Part shown: piece by piece, positions 31,701 through 40,970 of the stretch
Layout of the letters: each line of letters opens with the position of its first letter
Numbering within the stretch: the first letter of the stretch is position 1
Origin: Lumbricus rubellus
Lineage: Eukaryota > Annelida > Clitellata > Crassiclitellata > Lumbricidae
Direction of reading: 5' to 3'
Assembly (NCBI GenBank): GCA_945859605.1
Contig: OX243815.1
Location: 22,494,184-22,558,183 of the forward strand
DNA length: 64,000 nt
The notes under the pieces: model-generated
Seen by the model: only the letters and a program-made list of their open reading frames with translations
Told to the model about the DNA's origin: nothing
The model's database searches: none
Position numbers and translations under genes: made by a program

Positions 31701-34700
31701 TAAAGTGGTCCCAATACTAAAAAAGGGCGATAAGGACAATGTAATCAATTACAGACCCATTTCCGTTCTTCCTTACTTCTCCAAGTTCTATGAAAAACTT
31801 ATGTATAATCGACTCTATGGCTATGTTAAAAACTCTAACATCATTTATCCATCTCAGCATGGATTTCAACCTGGTCATTCCCCCTATATGGCCTTATTAA
31901 ATATGCAGGACATGATTTCAAAGGCTATTGAAAATAATGAATACTCAGTGGGAATCTTCTTTGATCTAGCTAAAGCGTTTGATACGGTAGACCATAATAT
32001 TTTGCTTAAAAAATTAGACAACTATGGAATTAGGGGGACTCAGCTCAGATGGTTTGCCAGCTATTTTGAGAGCCGTACACAAAGAGTTCTCTGTAATGGT
32101 GTCCTTTCTGAGCTAGGGTTGATCAAATATGGAGTTCCTCAAGGCTCCAACCTCGGACCACTCCTTTTCCTGCTTTATATTAATGACTTGGCCAATGTCT
32201 CTCCAACAATGTTTTTTATTCTATTTGCCGATGACACCAACGTTTTTTACTCCAATGGTTCATGGCAGACGTTGTTTCAAACTGTGAACGTTGAACTATC
32301 TAGCATAGCTGTTTGGTTCCATGCAAATAAACTCACCCTTAATTTAGATAAAACCAACTTTATTTTATTTAAATCCCACCGGAAAATAAAGCCAAATGAC
32401 AATCTCTGTTTGCTTATTGATGATATTTCCATCAATCAAGTTGAATCTACAAAATTCTTAGGTGTGCATATAGATCAACATTTGACCTGGAAAGTTCATA
32501 TTAATCAAATTGCAACTAAAATTGCTAAAAATATTGGTATTATTTCCCGCGTTGCTTATATCTTGCCAAAGACAATTAGAATGAATTTGTATTATACCCT
32601 TGTCTACCCCTACCTCACATATTGCAACCTTGTTTGGGCATCGACATACGAATCCAGGCTTCATAAACTTGTAATCTTACAGAAGAGGGCTGTTCGTATA
32701 ATTGCGGGTATTCGTAAACGGGAACACACTGGCCCTTCCTTTAATGAACTTCATCTCCTGAAAATTGACCAGATAAAGGATCTCCAAATTAGCGAGTTCT
32801 TTTTTCGACTCGAACACGGTCTCCTTCCTTCTGTATTCCAAGGTTACCTCCCTCACGCCTCTGACATTCATTCGCATTTCACTAGGAATTCTTCTGCTTT
32901 TCGCCCTGTCAAAGCTCAATCTAATACTAGGCGGTTTACTATTAAATCTTATGGCACTAAAGTATGGAACACAATACCAATTGACATTCGTCAATCGAGT
33001 AGTCTGCAGGTATTTAAAAAGAAACTTCGTGTTCTTCTACTCTCCTCCACTAATGCTACTTGAAGTGCACATGACCATGTGTAGTTAAGATTTTAGTTAA
33101 GTACTTAGTTAAGTTTGTTTCTCTATATGCTCTTGACAATATAAGCTTTTCTGCAATCTGTCATCACCTAATTTGTTTTAGTCTCTTTCTTTTAAGCTAT
33201 CTTGATTAATTTTTCTTGGGACTTTTTTACTTGGGTGACCCTTCCCAGCGGGATGTCCATCCCTTTTGGGCCCCCCTTTGTAGCCAATGCATGCATGTTT
33301 TGTACTTTTGTTTTCTTGTTTTCTGGTTGCAATAAAAGTGAATTGTATTGTATTGTATTGTATTGTATAAGAATTCGGTTCCCTGGACATCATCATTTGG
33401 GAAAGATGATTATCATCCATGTGTGACATGTCATTAACTGTACTCTGAGTATAATTAACTTAAAATGTTTGTTCATTCTTAGTTGATGCTTCTGGTAAAG
33501 GCCGGAACACAGTGGCAGAAATACTTCCGAGTCCGAATCAACATATTCACAAACAGTCTTATGGGTGGACTTTTTGTATCCTTTTTTCTTCATGTTTGAT
33601 CTACATCAGCATTTGCGTGTTATTTTATTTCTTGTACTAGTAACAGTATCTAATACCCTATAATACCCAAGGCATCAAATGCTGGGCTAACCAAATGTAT
33701 AGCTGCAAGAAAGGTTTTATTATTTTTATTCAACAGATGAATAGAGTTGCGAGAGAAAGATCATGTTTTGAACATTGGTGATAATTCATGTTCTCAAAAT
33801 TGAATGGAATAACATTTGAACAATGTAGAACTCTTTTTTATGGGAATAAGTGATTTTGCATTCACTTTATGGTAATTCAGTTTTATGAAGGTAGAGTTTT
33901 GATCATGTTGGCAGCTAAATACATTGACAAACAAACAAAAGTGATCACTTGTACTATACTTGAACATTGGTCTACTAAACAATACATTAGTTTGTTAACT
34001 TATTGTGTTAATAAATATATATATATAATATATGCTAATACAATTTAATTGAATAAAGGCCAATTGATTATAAATATTCAAGCTCTACGTTTGGCTTATG
34101 ATTGTACTTGCAAAACTTTTCATACACAGGTGCCTTTACATTTCCAATTACCTAGTGTGTTAGCTTTAAGATATATTTCTGTTTTGCTGTTTCATAGTTT
34201 TAATTATTTTGTCTAAAAGTGCATTTCCTTAATATATTTTTGCAGACATACATCTTGTTTTGGACGTATCCTTTTTCAGTCGATCATCATTTCGCCGAAA
34301 AGCGTTTGTGCAGATTGGTGTTAAATGAATTATTTAATTCGAGAATTCATTTATGTAGCGCTCCTTCAAGAAACCCACTCGGAGTTGCACCCAGTCCAAC
34401 CACGGTGATATAAAAAGGTTTTAAGGACCCTTAGTCAACCCTAGGTAACACACTATCTCCAATGGTAGACTATTTTAGACACATAAACCTACAACTGAGA
34501 TAGCACGATGCTGACAGGTTGAGGTTCCAACATGAGGGACCAACAGCTCCCGCTCTAGGCGAAGCGAAGGGCTCTGCGAGTAGAACAACAGCAATGGCAC
34601 ACAGCAATTGTGAGCAAAGGACTTGCTCAAAGTCCCTACATGTGGGGCGTGGTGGTGTAGTGTGGGTATGTTCGTTGCCTTGCAGCCGGAGGGTTGCAAG

Positions 34701-35145
34701 CTCGAACCACCTCAGGCCGCCTCGAAGGTACCTTGAGCAAGTCCTTCACTCGCAATTGCTCGGGCGCTTCAGCGTGAAACTCCGTTGCAGTGTCCGTGCT
34801 GTAGTCGGGAGTACCTCCGAGTAGGGAGATTGAGAGGGTGTTACAGAAATGGAAAAATAAATAAAAATAGTACGGCCTCAAGCAAGTCATGAACTCATAC
34901 TTTCCACATGACAGGGTAAGTGATCTACAGGTTAGAAGTTGACCAACAAATTGCGTAGCCACCAAACTGGATGAAGTTAGTCATTAATGTTTAATGGTTG
35001 AGGTCTGGGTGAATGGCCATATGAATAACTAAGTTACCACTTGGCCAAAATATACTGAATTTGTAAATACTTTTTGTTAAGCAATTGGTTGAGTATCCTT
35101 GATTCTGCTGCCAGGTTCATTTATGGTATGGTACATGTCTACTAA
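28751..35145 (+). CDS. EMC6: EMC6, ER membrane protein complex subunit 6 (five exons, two U12 introns)
   Basis: Exons 28751-28796, 30438-30598, 33483-33575, 34246-34265 and 35115-35145 join into 116 residues plus stop. EMC6 is a small core subunit of the ER membrane insertase; human EMC6 has 110 residues. The match is close: [61 protein letters not shown] and the invariant C-terminus FIYGMVHVY. Two to three membrane helices are visible. The ATG at 28751 (GCAATGG) gives a short basic N-terminus, as in relatives. Introns 1 and 2 have U2-type donors (GTAGGT, GTAAGT). Introns 3 and 4 both begin GTATCCTTT and have TTCCTTAAT and TCCTTGATT branch-point-like sequences near their 3' ends, which marks U12 introns. 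Intron 2 holds a LINE and intron 4 holds a SINE. Confidence 0.97.
29156..29918. mobile_element. 763-bp terminal-inverted-repeat element with exact 9-bp TSD
   Basis: The ends GGTCGTGGATCCGCTCACGC and, inverted, CGTAGTGGATCCGCTCACGC form a terminal inverted repeat of about 22 bp. TAATTATTA flanks both sides exactly (29147-29155 and 29919-29927). A 9-bp duplication is typical of Mutator-like elements. The inside codes for nothing recognisable and carries about four tandem units with CCCTAA motifs (29336-29580). It sits in EMC6 intron 1. Confidence 0.85.
29336..29585. repeat. tandem repeat with CCCTAACCGACC motif
   Basis: Four imperfect units of about 65 bp, each with ACTAACCCTAACCGACC, then a CATGACGCCAAAT or TCACGACGCCAAAT block and AATGACGAAACTAACC. 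It lies wholly inside the 29156-29918 element. Confidence 0.9.
30438..30598 (+). CDS. EMC6: EMC6 exon 2
   Basis: Acceptor CTTCTTGTAG, donor GTAAGT. Encodes [54 protein letters not shown]: the conserved amphipathic region and first membrane helices. Confidence 0.97.
31160..33369 (+). mobile_element. 5'-truncated CR1-group LINE in EMC6 intron 2
   Basis: Coding sequence becomes recognisable at about 31165 ([21 protein letters not shown]) and runs through an open reverse transcriptase frame to 33063. A 3' UTR of about 280 bp follows (GCGGGATG, CCCTTTTGGGCCCC, GCAATAAAAG), ending in an (ATTGT)n tail at 33343-33369. The endonuclease part is absent, as expected from incomplete reverse transcription. 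It lies in the same direction as EMC6. Confidence 0.93.
31318..33063 (+). CDS. LINE reverse transcriptase ORF (581 codons, 5'-truncated)
   Basis: Non-LTR reverse transcriptase without internal stops. Visible blocks: [13 protein letters not shown] and [17 protein letters not shown] (fingers), [13 protein letters not shown] with the catalytic Asp at 216, [20 protein letters not shown] (motif B), [11 protein letters not shown] with catalytic Asp pair 305-306, [11 protein letters not shown] and KFLGVHID. The C-terminal [10 protein letters not shown] and [17 protein letters not shown] blocks are typical of CR1/L2-like elements. The frame continues upstream of this Met to about 31170, so the Met is not a natural start. 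A one-base shift near 31190 would extend it further. Activity cannot be judged from a 5'-truncated copy. Confidence 0.93.
   Translation: MQLENKETQIESLKINGENVKDPEKMANSFNNYFTNIAHSLAKKIPDSPLPYHSYLQAPRQNSMGFLMVSPEEIMDIGRDIRLTHSKGVDDIDPCIAAPNLSLVARPLAEIINCSFCSGIVPQGIKIAKVVPILKKGDKDNVINYRPISVLPYFSKFYEKLMYNRLYGYVKNSNIIYPSQHGFQPGHSPYMALLNMQDMISKAIENNEYSVGIFFDLAKAFDTVDHNILLKKLDNYGIRGTQLRWFASYFESRTQRVLCNGVLSELGLIKYGVPQGSNLGPLLFLLYINDLANVSPTMFFILFADDTNVFYSNGSWQTLFQTVNVELSSIAVWFHANKLTLNLDKTNFILFKSHRKIKPNDNLCLLIDDISINQVESTKFLGVHIDQHLTWKVHINQIATKIAKNIGIISRVAYILPKTIRMNLYYTLVYPYLTYCNLVWASTYESRLHKLVILQKRAVRIIAGIRKREHTGPSFNELHLLKIDQIKDLQISEFFFRLEHGLLPSVFQGYLPHASDIHSHFTRNSSAFRPVKAQSNTRRFTIKSYGTKVWNTIPIDIRQSSSLQVFKKKLRVLLLSSTNAT
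33483..33575 (+). CDS. EMC6: EMC6 exon 3
   Basis: Acceptor TCATTCTTAG. Encodes [20 protein letters not shown] and [11 protein letters not shown]. The donor is the U12-type GTATCCTTT. If the intron is not removed the frame reads on for six codons (VSFFLHV) and stops, so retention would lose the last helix. Confidence 0.95.
33576..34245 (+). promoter_or_regulatory. EMC6: U12-type intron (EMC6 intron 3)
   Basis: Donor GTATCCTTT matches the U12 consensus (RTATCCTTT) at every position. TTCCTTAAT, a near-perfect U12 branch-point sequence (TTCCTTAAY), lies at 34226-34234, about 10-15 nt before the terminal AG. Phase 0. Confidence 0.93.
34246..34265 (+). CDS. EMC6: EMC6 exon 4, a 20-nt micro-exon
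   Basis: Encodes TYILFW and two bases of the next Thr, exactly the conserved TYVLFWT of the family. It lies between two U12-type introns. The acceptor is TTTTTGCAG and the donor GTATCCTTT. Confidence 0.93.
34600..34640 (-). mobile_element. SINE fragment, minus
   Basis: GCAATTGTGAGCAAAGGACT followed by TGCTCAAAGTCC is the body of the common SINE reversed, directly before a plus copy. It forms a partial inverted pair in EMC6 intron 4. Confidence 0.6.
34642..34870 (+). mobile_element. tRNA-derived SINE, plus copy in EMC6 intron 4
   Basis: GTGGGGCGTGGTGGTGTAG head, B box decayed to GCTCGAACCACC, body blocks CCTTGAGCAAGTCCTTCACT, CGCAATTGCTCGGGCGCTTC and GTGCTGTAGTCGGGAGTACC, A-rich tail ending AAATAAATAAAAATAG. 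Confidence 0.85.
35115..35145 (+). CDS. EMC6: EMC6 exon 5 (last)
   Basis: One base completes Thr, then FIYGMVHVY and TAA, the near-invariant C-terminus of EMC6. Acceptor TGCTGCCAG. Confidence 0.96.
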
Positions 35146-36138
35146 AAGTCAGCCCGAAGACACAATCCACCTCCAGCGCCGTTGCACACTGAAAATGGTT
35201 CGGTACATGCTTGGACACCGATGCAGTTCACACCGGAAGAAGATGCATTGGAATAATGGCTGCCATCTGTCTGGCTGATTTTCTACGACAACTGTGTAAA
35301 TTTCCTTTGAACAGAACTTTAAGTTTCACATGTACATGTAGAGATTTTGCATTATTATGAAAAACAGATATGTACTATGAGAGGTTTGTCTGAAGTTTGT
35401 GTAAAATGTTTTCAAGTTTAAGAATAACTGAACAAGTGAACATGCATTGTTGGTAGTATAGTCTTGCTGTTACACACGTGGGCAGCGTATAAGAAATGTT
35501 TGAAAATGAGATATATGGTGAAAGCTGTGGGAAATTGGCCACAAACAACTGCATACACATTATCAGCACGCCCCATATGAAAATTGAGAGAGAGAGCTAA
35601 AACAATACAAGATTAGAAGATGGTGTAATGGACATAACCTGTGTTGCTAGTTAGTTTGCCTATAAAGTATCTCGTTAAGAATTGCCTTCTTTAAACCTCT
35701 CCTGTAGTCAACATTCTCTTAACCTCAGTAACCTCTCTGTTTCCAAATTCTGCACTTCAATGGTTTACTAAGGTCTAGGCTATGTGCAAGGCAACTGTTA
35801 CTGGGTGGTTTGCTTTGACGCAAAAGACTAATTAGGCTCCGATCTGCTGGTATACATCCTCAGTATATAGTAACTGCAGTTGAGAGAGAGGAACCATTCT
35901 CTCATCCACTTGTAGAGCTGCAATATCTTGGATCGCTACCAGAGAAGTCCAGTAATTAGTAATGATAAATCTTGATAATCTAACATAGTACATTGGCATT
36001 CTGACTGAAGTTCCAGTCTGCACAGAGTGTGCTTGAATAACTATATGGATCAAACTTTGTATGCAGACAACAGATTAAGAACCGATTAAGTATGACTCGT
36101 TCTTTTGTCTAGATTCGGATGACTTGGGACTAACTCTT
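35146..36138. other. EMC6 3' flank, no gene recognised
   Basis: Probably includes the EMC6 3' UTR. The 73-codon minus frame at 35832-36053 has no recognisable motif. Confidence 0.4.
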
Positions 36139-36365
36139 GGGGCGCGGTGGTGTACTGGTGGCATCGTTACCTTGGAGCCGGAAGGTTCGAGGTTCGAATC
36201 CACTTTGCCGCGTAAGGACCTTGGGCAAGTCCTTCACTCACAATTGCTCAGCGCTTCGGCATGAAACTTCGATGCATTGTCCGCTCTGCATTCGGGAGCG
36301 CCTCTGAGTAGAGAGAGCTTGAAGAGGCGCTATAACAAGTGCACATACAAACAAAACAAACAAAC
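36139..36365 (+). mobile_element. tRNA-derived SINE, plus copy
   Basis: GGGGCGCGGTGGTGTACTGG head, intact B box GGTTCGAATCC at about 36192-36202, the usual body, and a (CAAA)n tail at 36348-36365. It lies between the convergent EMC6 and acylphosphatase genes. Confidence 0.88.
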
Positions 36366-36717
36366 TCTGCAGACAGTCTTAATGGTTGACTTCATATAAA
36401 CTGAGTTTTAAGTATGCATAGCAACAGTAGTTGGAAATAAATACTTGTAAACTTAAAATTAGAATGTAATTTATTTTTATTCACATAAGCATCACACCCA
36501 AAATGATAGACAGCCAATAACAGTTTTTACAATGGAGGCTAAAGCAACTGTCAAAGAAAACTTGTAAGCGGTTAGCGTTAGTATCACTGCATTCTACTGG
36601 CAATTGGGACGGCAAACTCGTCACACATTTGAGATGCATCAGGATACCTCTACACAGTACACAAGAACATATATACACACAAGATTCAAGTTCAATGTCA
36701 TTCTGATGTAGTTCCTG

Positions 36718-36832
36718 TCACTTTCTCACTTTGAAGTCACAGTATTCAAGCTTTGAAATCTTCCGTTCATTTGTGAACTCGCATTTATCAATTTTAGACG
36801 AAGGACTGCCTACTGTCTCGAGCCAATTCTTC
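36718..36832 (-). CDS. ACYP: acylphosphatase exon 4 (last)
   Basis: After AACTTCAG it completes Met, then encodes [37 protein letters not shown] and TGA. This is the conserved GSPSS-I-D and F-x-I/V-R end of the family. Confidence 0.97.
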
Positions 36833-39796
36833 CTGAAGTTTAAAAGAAATACCATAATCAATATCGTGACACTTGTTTCTTTTGGTTAGTTACCAGTTTC
36901 TGTAGTGGAGTGAAGTGAAGAGTTAAAGCTTGCATAAATACAGATACGAAACTAAATTGATAATGTAGGGTATGTACTGCAGTAGTTCAACTCCAAAAGT
37001 GCATGTCTGAAGACAAATTAGTGATGGTGGCTGTTGTACGACAAATGATCATGTGGCTTTTCCATCTCAACAGTTATATTTAGAATAATAGATCACATCT
37101 GTAATAGAATTGACAACAGCTAAACTTGTTACAATCTGGGACCATCCATTTATTATGTATGCATGGAGCGGAAGCATTAATACTTGCATAAATGCATTTA
37201 TAGGAATCTACTGATAATTATGTGTGTGTAAGAAATGGGGGAGGGTGGGATGAAACCTAGATAATAGTTTGTCTTCTAATTTTGGTCTTGAAATCAACTA
37301 CAGTTCAGTTTTTTGCCTTTTGACTGCATTTGAGTCCAACATACACTAGATAACGTTGTTAATTCATGCAGTTTAATTATTTCATTGATGCAGTGGACTA
37401 TCTTTTTTAAAATTAAATGTGTATGTTAATATTGTTAATCCTTGATTGTTTTTGCATGGATTATTAACATAGACAGTTATATGGGATTCAGTGGGATGTG
37501 TCAAGTGTAAATACACACATAGTGTACAGGGAGTGGCCAGTTTTTCCGGATTTCCACATGCATATAATTAAATGGATGGCACCCTGTAAAAATCTCTATG
37601 GAAAATACCACTATAATATTAAATTCTAAAGCTTGAACAAAACATACAATTCAATGTCATCACTGTACAGTCATGTACACTTTATAGAGCAGCAGATAAA
37701 AGGAACCATTGTTTTTATAAATGGAATTCCTAAAACCGTTTTGAACAAAATATTATTTTAATGTAAGCTAAAAGAAATAACGAAGACATGTTTAATTTTT
37801 TAAGTTCAGCCAATAACACGTACATGACTTGCACTCTTTCGATGGGTCCTTGAACCACTCCACTAACCGTACAGTCTGGTTCATTTCTCACCCATCCAAC
37901 AAGACCATGTTTCTCCGCTGTCATCTTTGTGTGCTACAAGAAAACCTCAAACATCACAGCTTTTACCAGTTAAAGTGCAACAGTCCTGCCACTCTGTGAC
38001 CCAAGCAACAATTTAACATGGTTTTATAAGATCCAGAAGACCTCTGCTAGAATCACTTAACACTTCACAATCATTGACACTTCCATAACTTCATCTTGCA
38101 GAGTATTGTATACATTGTGATGTCACCCAAATTATGTCGCACTCAAAAGTAAAAGTTTTGCCACGGTAAAACATACATTAAGAACTGATTACAATTTGCC
38201 ATGGTAAACATATACATGAAGAAATAAAATTGTGATTACAATCGGGAAGATTTCCAAGATCTAGTAATCTGCCGATATTGTAACTATCTTGGCCTCCTAG
38301 TTGTGTTTCAACACGTTGACCCCCAAGGACGAGTTAACTCGTCTTTCAGCCAGTCATTTAACATGGCGTGTAGGCGGTCAATGTGTTAAGTCAGTTTTAT
38401 GCTGATAATATTCACGCCTAACTGCATTGTGCTGCATCCCATGCTCTCACTGCAGTAGCCACAATAGAGTGCACGGAAGTCGTCCAATCATTTGCACCTC
38501 AATGCTACCAAAACACGATTTATTTGGCTCGGTGAAATGGGCAACAGCTGAAGAGTAGACCATCAGGCCATATCTGCTGACTTCCTTACTTTGTCTGCAG
38601 CAGCGGTTATCCCAGGACTACTGCAGAGCTGTCTATGTTGGCCTACCTTTGGGTGCATTGCACAGTTTGAGCATGTGCTTCATGCAGCTGCTAAGCTTAT
38701 TGATGTTTGTCAAAACTTTGAATATGTCTAGCATTATATGCTTGACATGCTACACTGGCTTTCTGTTTCCAGCACATTGAATTCAGGATTTTGGTCTGGG
38801 TCTGGTGGTACCAGTTAGGAGTGTCCATGCCTACTTTCGGGATTTTTTGTCCCATCTCAAGTTTTGCTGGCCACATAAATCTGTGCACTGGATCTAGATG
38901 CGAACATCACTTTTGTTCCATTTGCACCCACTTCAAAATGCAACATTGTACCTTTTCAGTGGTTGGGCTGACCATGTGCAATAACCTTCAGTGCAGTTGT
39001 TCGTTTAGCTATGGGCTTTTCAAACACCTTTTACAGGTATTCAAAAACAATCCTTTATCGCCGGAGTGAGGCTGGAAGCACCTCTCAGTAGGTTATCCTG
39101 CAAGGACGTTACACAAGTCCTATGAATGAATGAATTTAATTCTGGACAAGACTACTTTCAAACTGACCTTGCGAAAGAAAACACCTACAAATTAAAAAAG
39201 GACACATTTAAAGTTCAGCACAAGAATTTAGGGCAAACTCTCACAATATGTACAATACATTGTACATGTACACTGACTACTGATTGTAGAAGTTTCATTG
39301 TAGAATTAAAAACAAAGTCGTCTATGGCACATTAAGCTCTAGTTCTGTGTATAAGAAAACGGGAAATCAATTGCATCTACACAATCTGAAAAGATGCACT
39401 GAAATTAATATATCATCATTGTCAAATGTCAATCGACTGTTTAGTAATTTTAGTTGTTCTAATTATCTTTCCAGTACCTGTATGCATTCTTTGAGTGTAA
39501 CTTTACTCTCCAAACTAGAAGCTGGATTGATAATAATTGCTGCAACGAGCGAATAATTTACGGCGCTAGAATACTCGTTTACCAAAACAAGAGCTATTTA
39601 GTTATTAGTCAGAGTGCAGTTGATCGCAATTAAAAACCTATTTAGTCTTAAAAAAATAGCATGCTGCACAGTGGGTCGAGGCGTGCAGTAAAGTCTGTTG
39701 TCTTCTAACTATCATATACTGCACAAGTAATAAAATTTACAGACCTTGAACTCTGCCGAAGACTTTGAAATTTACGGATAACGAGTGCGACGCCAT
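36718..39796 (-). CDS. ACYP: acylphosphatase (four exons, including a 17-nt micro-exon)
   Basis: Exons 39745-39796, 39168-39184, 37824-37933 and 36718-36832 join on the minus strand into 97 residues plus stop. Acylphosphatases hydrolyse carboxyl-phosphate bonds of acylphosphates in the cytosol and are normally 98-101 residues. The sequence runs [46 protein letters not shown], then [19 protein letters not shown] and [14 protein letters not shown]. Both catalytic residues are present: Arg22 in GVFFR and Asn40 in GWVRN (Arg23 and Asn41 in the vertebrate numbering). All junctions are GT-AG (donors GTCTGT, GTCAGT, GTACGT). It cannot be assigned to ACYP1 or ACYP2. A decayed LINE and an 82-bp palindromic element lie in intron 2. 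Confidence 0.96.
37824..37933 (-). CDS. ACYP: acylphosphatase exon 3
   Basis: Acceptor TTGTAG, donor GTACGT. Encodes [20 protein letters not shown] and [16 protein letters not shown] plus two bases of Met. It contains catalytic Asn40. Confidence 0.96.
38308..38389. mobile_element. 82-bp palindromic TTAA element, copy 1
   Basis: Begins with a TTAA-like TCAA, then CACGTTGACCCCC. It ends GGCGGTCAATGTG and TTAA. Between the inverted ends is a near-perfect palindrome centred on GACGAGTTAACTCGTC (38329-38344). A second copy of the same length lies at 56710-56791. Confidence 0.75.
38690..39080 (+). pseudogene. decayed LINE reverse transcriptase tail
   Basis: Broken frames still show [14 protein letters not shown] (compare LHWLPV-x-x-R-I-x-F), then [15 protein letters not shown] (compare FSVVGPKLWNSLP-x-S) and LFKHLLQ. 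That is the order of the C-terminal part of CR1-like ORF2. It is heavily mutated and lies in the sense opposite to the acylphosphatase gene. Confidence 0.6.
39168..39184 (-). CDS. ACYP: acylphosphatase exon 2, a 17-nt micro-exon
   Basis: The minus strand reads TTTGTAG, then GTGTTTTCTTTCGCAAG, then the donor GTCAGT. It completes Gly and encodes VFFRK, including catalytic Arg22. Skipping it would shift the frame and remove the active-site arginine. Confidence 0.93.
39745..39796 (-). CDS. ACYP: acylphosphatase exon 1
   Basis: ATG in GCAATGGCG, encoding [17 protein letters not shown] and one base of Gly. Donor GTCTGT. FEVFGRVQG is the family's N-terminal signature. Confidence 0.95.
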
Positions 39797-40054
39797 TGCT
39801 ATTTCAGCAGTATTTTAATTATAATCTAAGTTTCTAGTAACTATAGATACGATCGAAACGGCAAGATTACATTTTCATAGATTCTACACTTTTAGAGATT
39901 TACGGAAGGACTCAAATGTAGCTAAATATTGTCCAAAATGTAGCAATTAATCTTATGCTCAAATTGTGTTTAGCCTGTTCAATTAGTCAAATGCTGTTAT
40001 TATAGTTTGTTTAATCCTAGGTAGATGAATTTGTCACATATTTGTGATGATAGT

Positions 40055-40135
40055 GTTTAACTGCTAGATGGCACGACTTCTGAGTGGATTTCTAAAGAGG
40101 CGCTATATAAATTCTTGAAATGAATGAATGAAAGT
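40055..40135 (+). mobile_element. SINE tail fragment
   Basis: GAGTGGATTTCTAAAGAGGC then GCTATATAAATTCTTG and GAATGAATGAA. It matches the 3' end of the common SINE with a (TGAA)n tail. Confidence 0.4.
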
Positions 40136-40254
40136 AGCAATAATGTTCGATAATAATAGGACGCTGCCTGATGTCGTAGATTGTTCTCAAGTAGGCCTAT
40201 CAACGTGGTTATCATATCTATGGTTATCAATACTGAACCACAGACTATAGAGTA

Positions 40255-40690
40255 TAAAATATAAGATCAGAGACCATGAAACATAGTGAACACAGAACAT
40301 AAAACAGAGAACATGGAACATAAGTAACATGAAAACATAGGGAATGCAGAACAGAAGAACAAGGAACAAGGGGACATCACGGAAAATATCAGGCAGCTTA
40401 GAACATCACAGAGAACATCAGGTAACAATTAACGAACTCAAGAAATCAGAGAACATAAGGAACAAAAACTGTGGGAAAGGGAACATGCATGGACCAGATA
40501 ATACAAGGGAACAATGAACAAGAAGCACAGGAAACAAGAAAAACAGAGAAAATAGGAACAAGGAGCAGGAACACAAGGGAACAGAGGACATAGGGAGCAG
40601 AGAACAAGGAACACATGCAACAAGGGAACATTTGATAGGAAACATCTCCAGAAGACTTAAGACACAGTACATCAGGCAACATAGGCACAG
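40255..40690. repeat. degenerate GGAACA repeat
   Basis: About 430 bp of loosely repeated GAACA, GGAACA, AACATA and GAGAACAT units. The long minus-strand Cys/Phe/Leu-rich frames are its translation. Confidence 0.85.
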
Positions 40691-40875
40691 AACAAAGTAG
40701 ATGGAGGGGTGATTCTAAAAAAAGTATGTCGAAACAGGCTTTCTATAGTACATTTTCTTTGGACAACCCTTCTTTTTTTAAAGTAGCATTTTATAGATTT
40801 TAAATGTAAGTCTTTTATTAGAAGTTCTACTGACTGCACCGAAAGGTGCTTTGTGCTTCGTAAGATGTCACTCAA

Positions 40876-40970
40876 GGCCATAGCCAGAATTTTATTTCGG
40901 GGTGTTTACTCGACCTTGAGCAAGCCAACAAGCAAAGGAATCATCGAACTAAGGGGTTTTGTGGATGATT
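40876..40970 (+). mobile_element. fragment of the 17624-type element
   Basis: AAGGCCATAGCCAG, TTTTATTTCGGGGTGTTTAC, then TTGAGCAAGCC and AAGGGGTTTTGTGG. It follows the order of the left half of 17624-17945. No right end was found. Confidence 0.5.

Larger units (their letters stand above)
34266..35114 (+). promoter_or_regulatory. EMC6: U12-type intron (EMC6 intron 4)
   Basis: Donor GTATCCTTT again. A branch-point-like TCCTTGATT (U12 consensus TCCTTRAY) lies at 35097-35105, just before TGCTGCCAG. Phase 2. The intron contains a SINE and part of another. Confidence 0.92.

Noticed and set aside
34219..34413. Frame continuing TYILFWT into YPFSVDHH as the EMC6 C-terminus
   Set aside because: The family ends [21 protein letters not shown] with correct phase is found at 35115, and GTATCCTTT after TGGAC is a good U12 donor.
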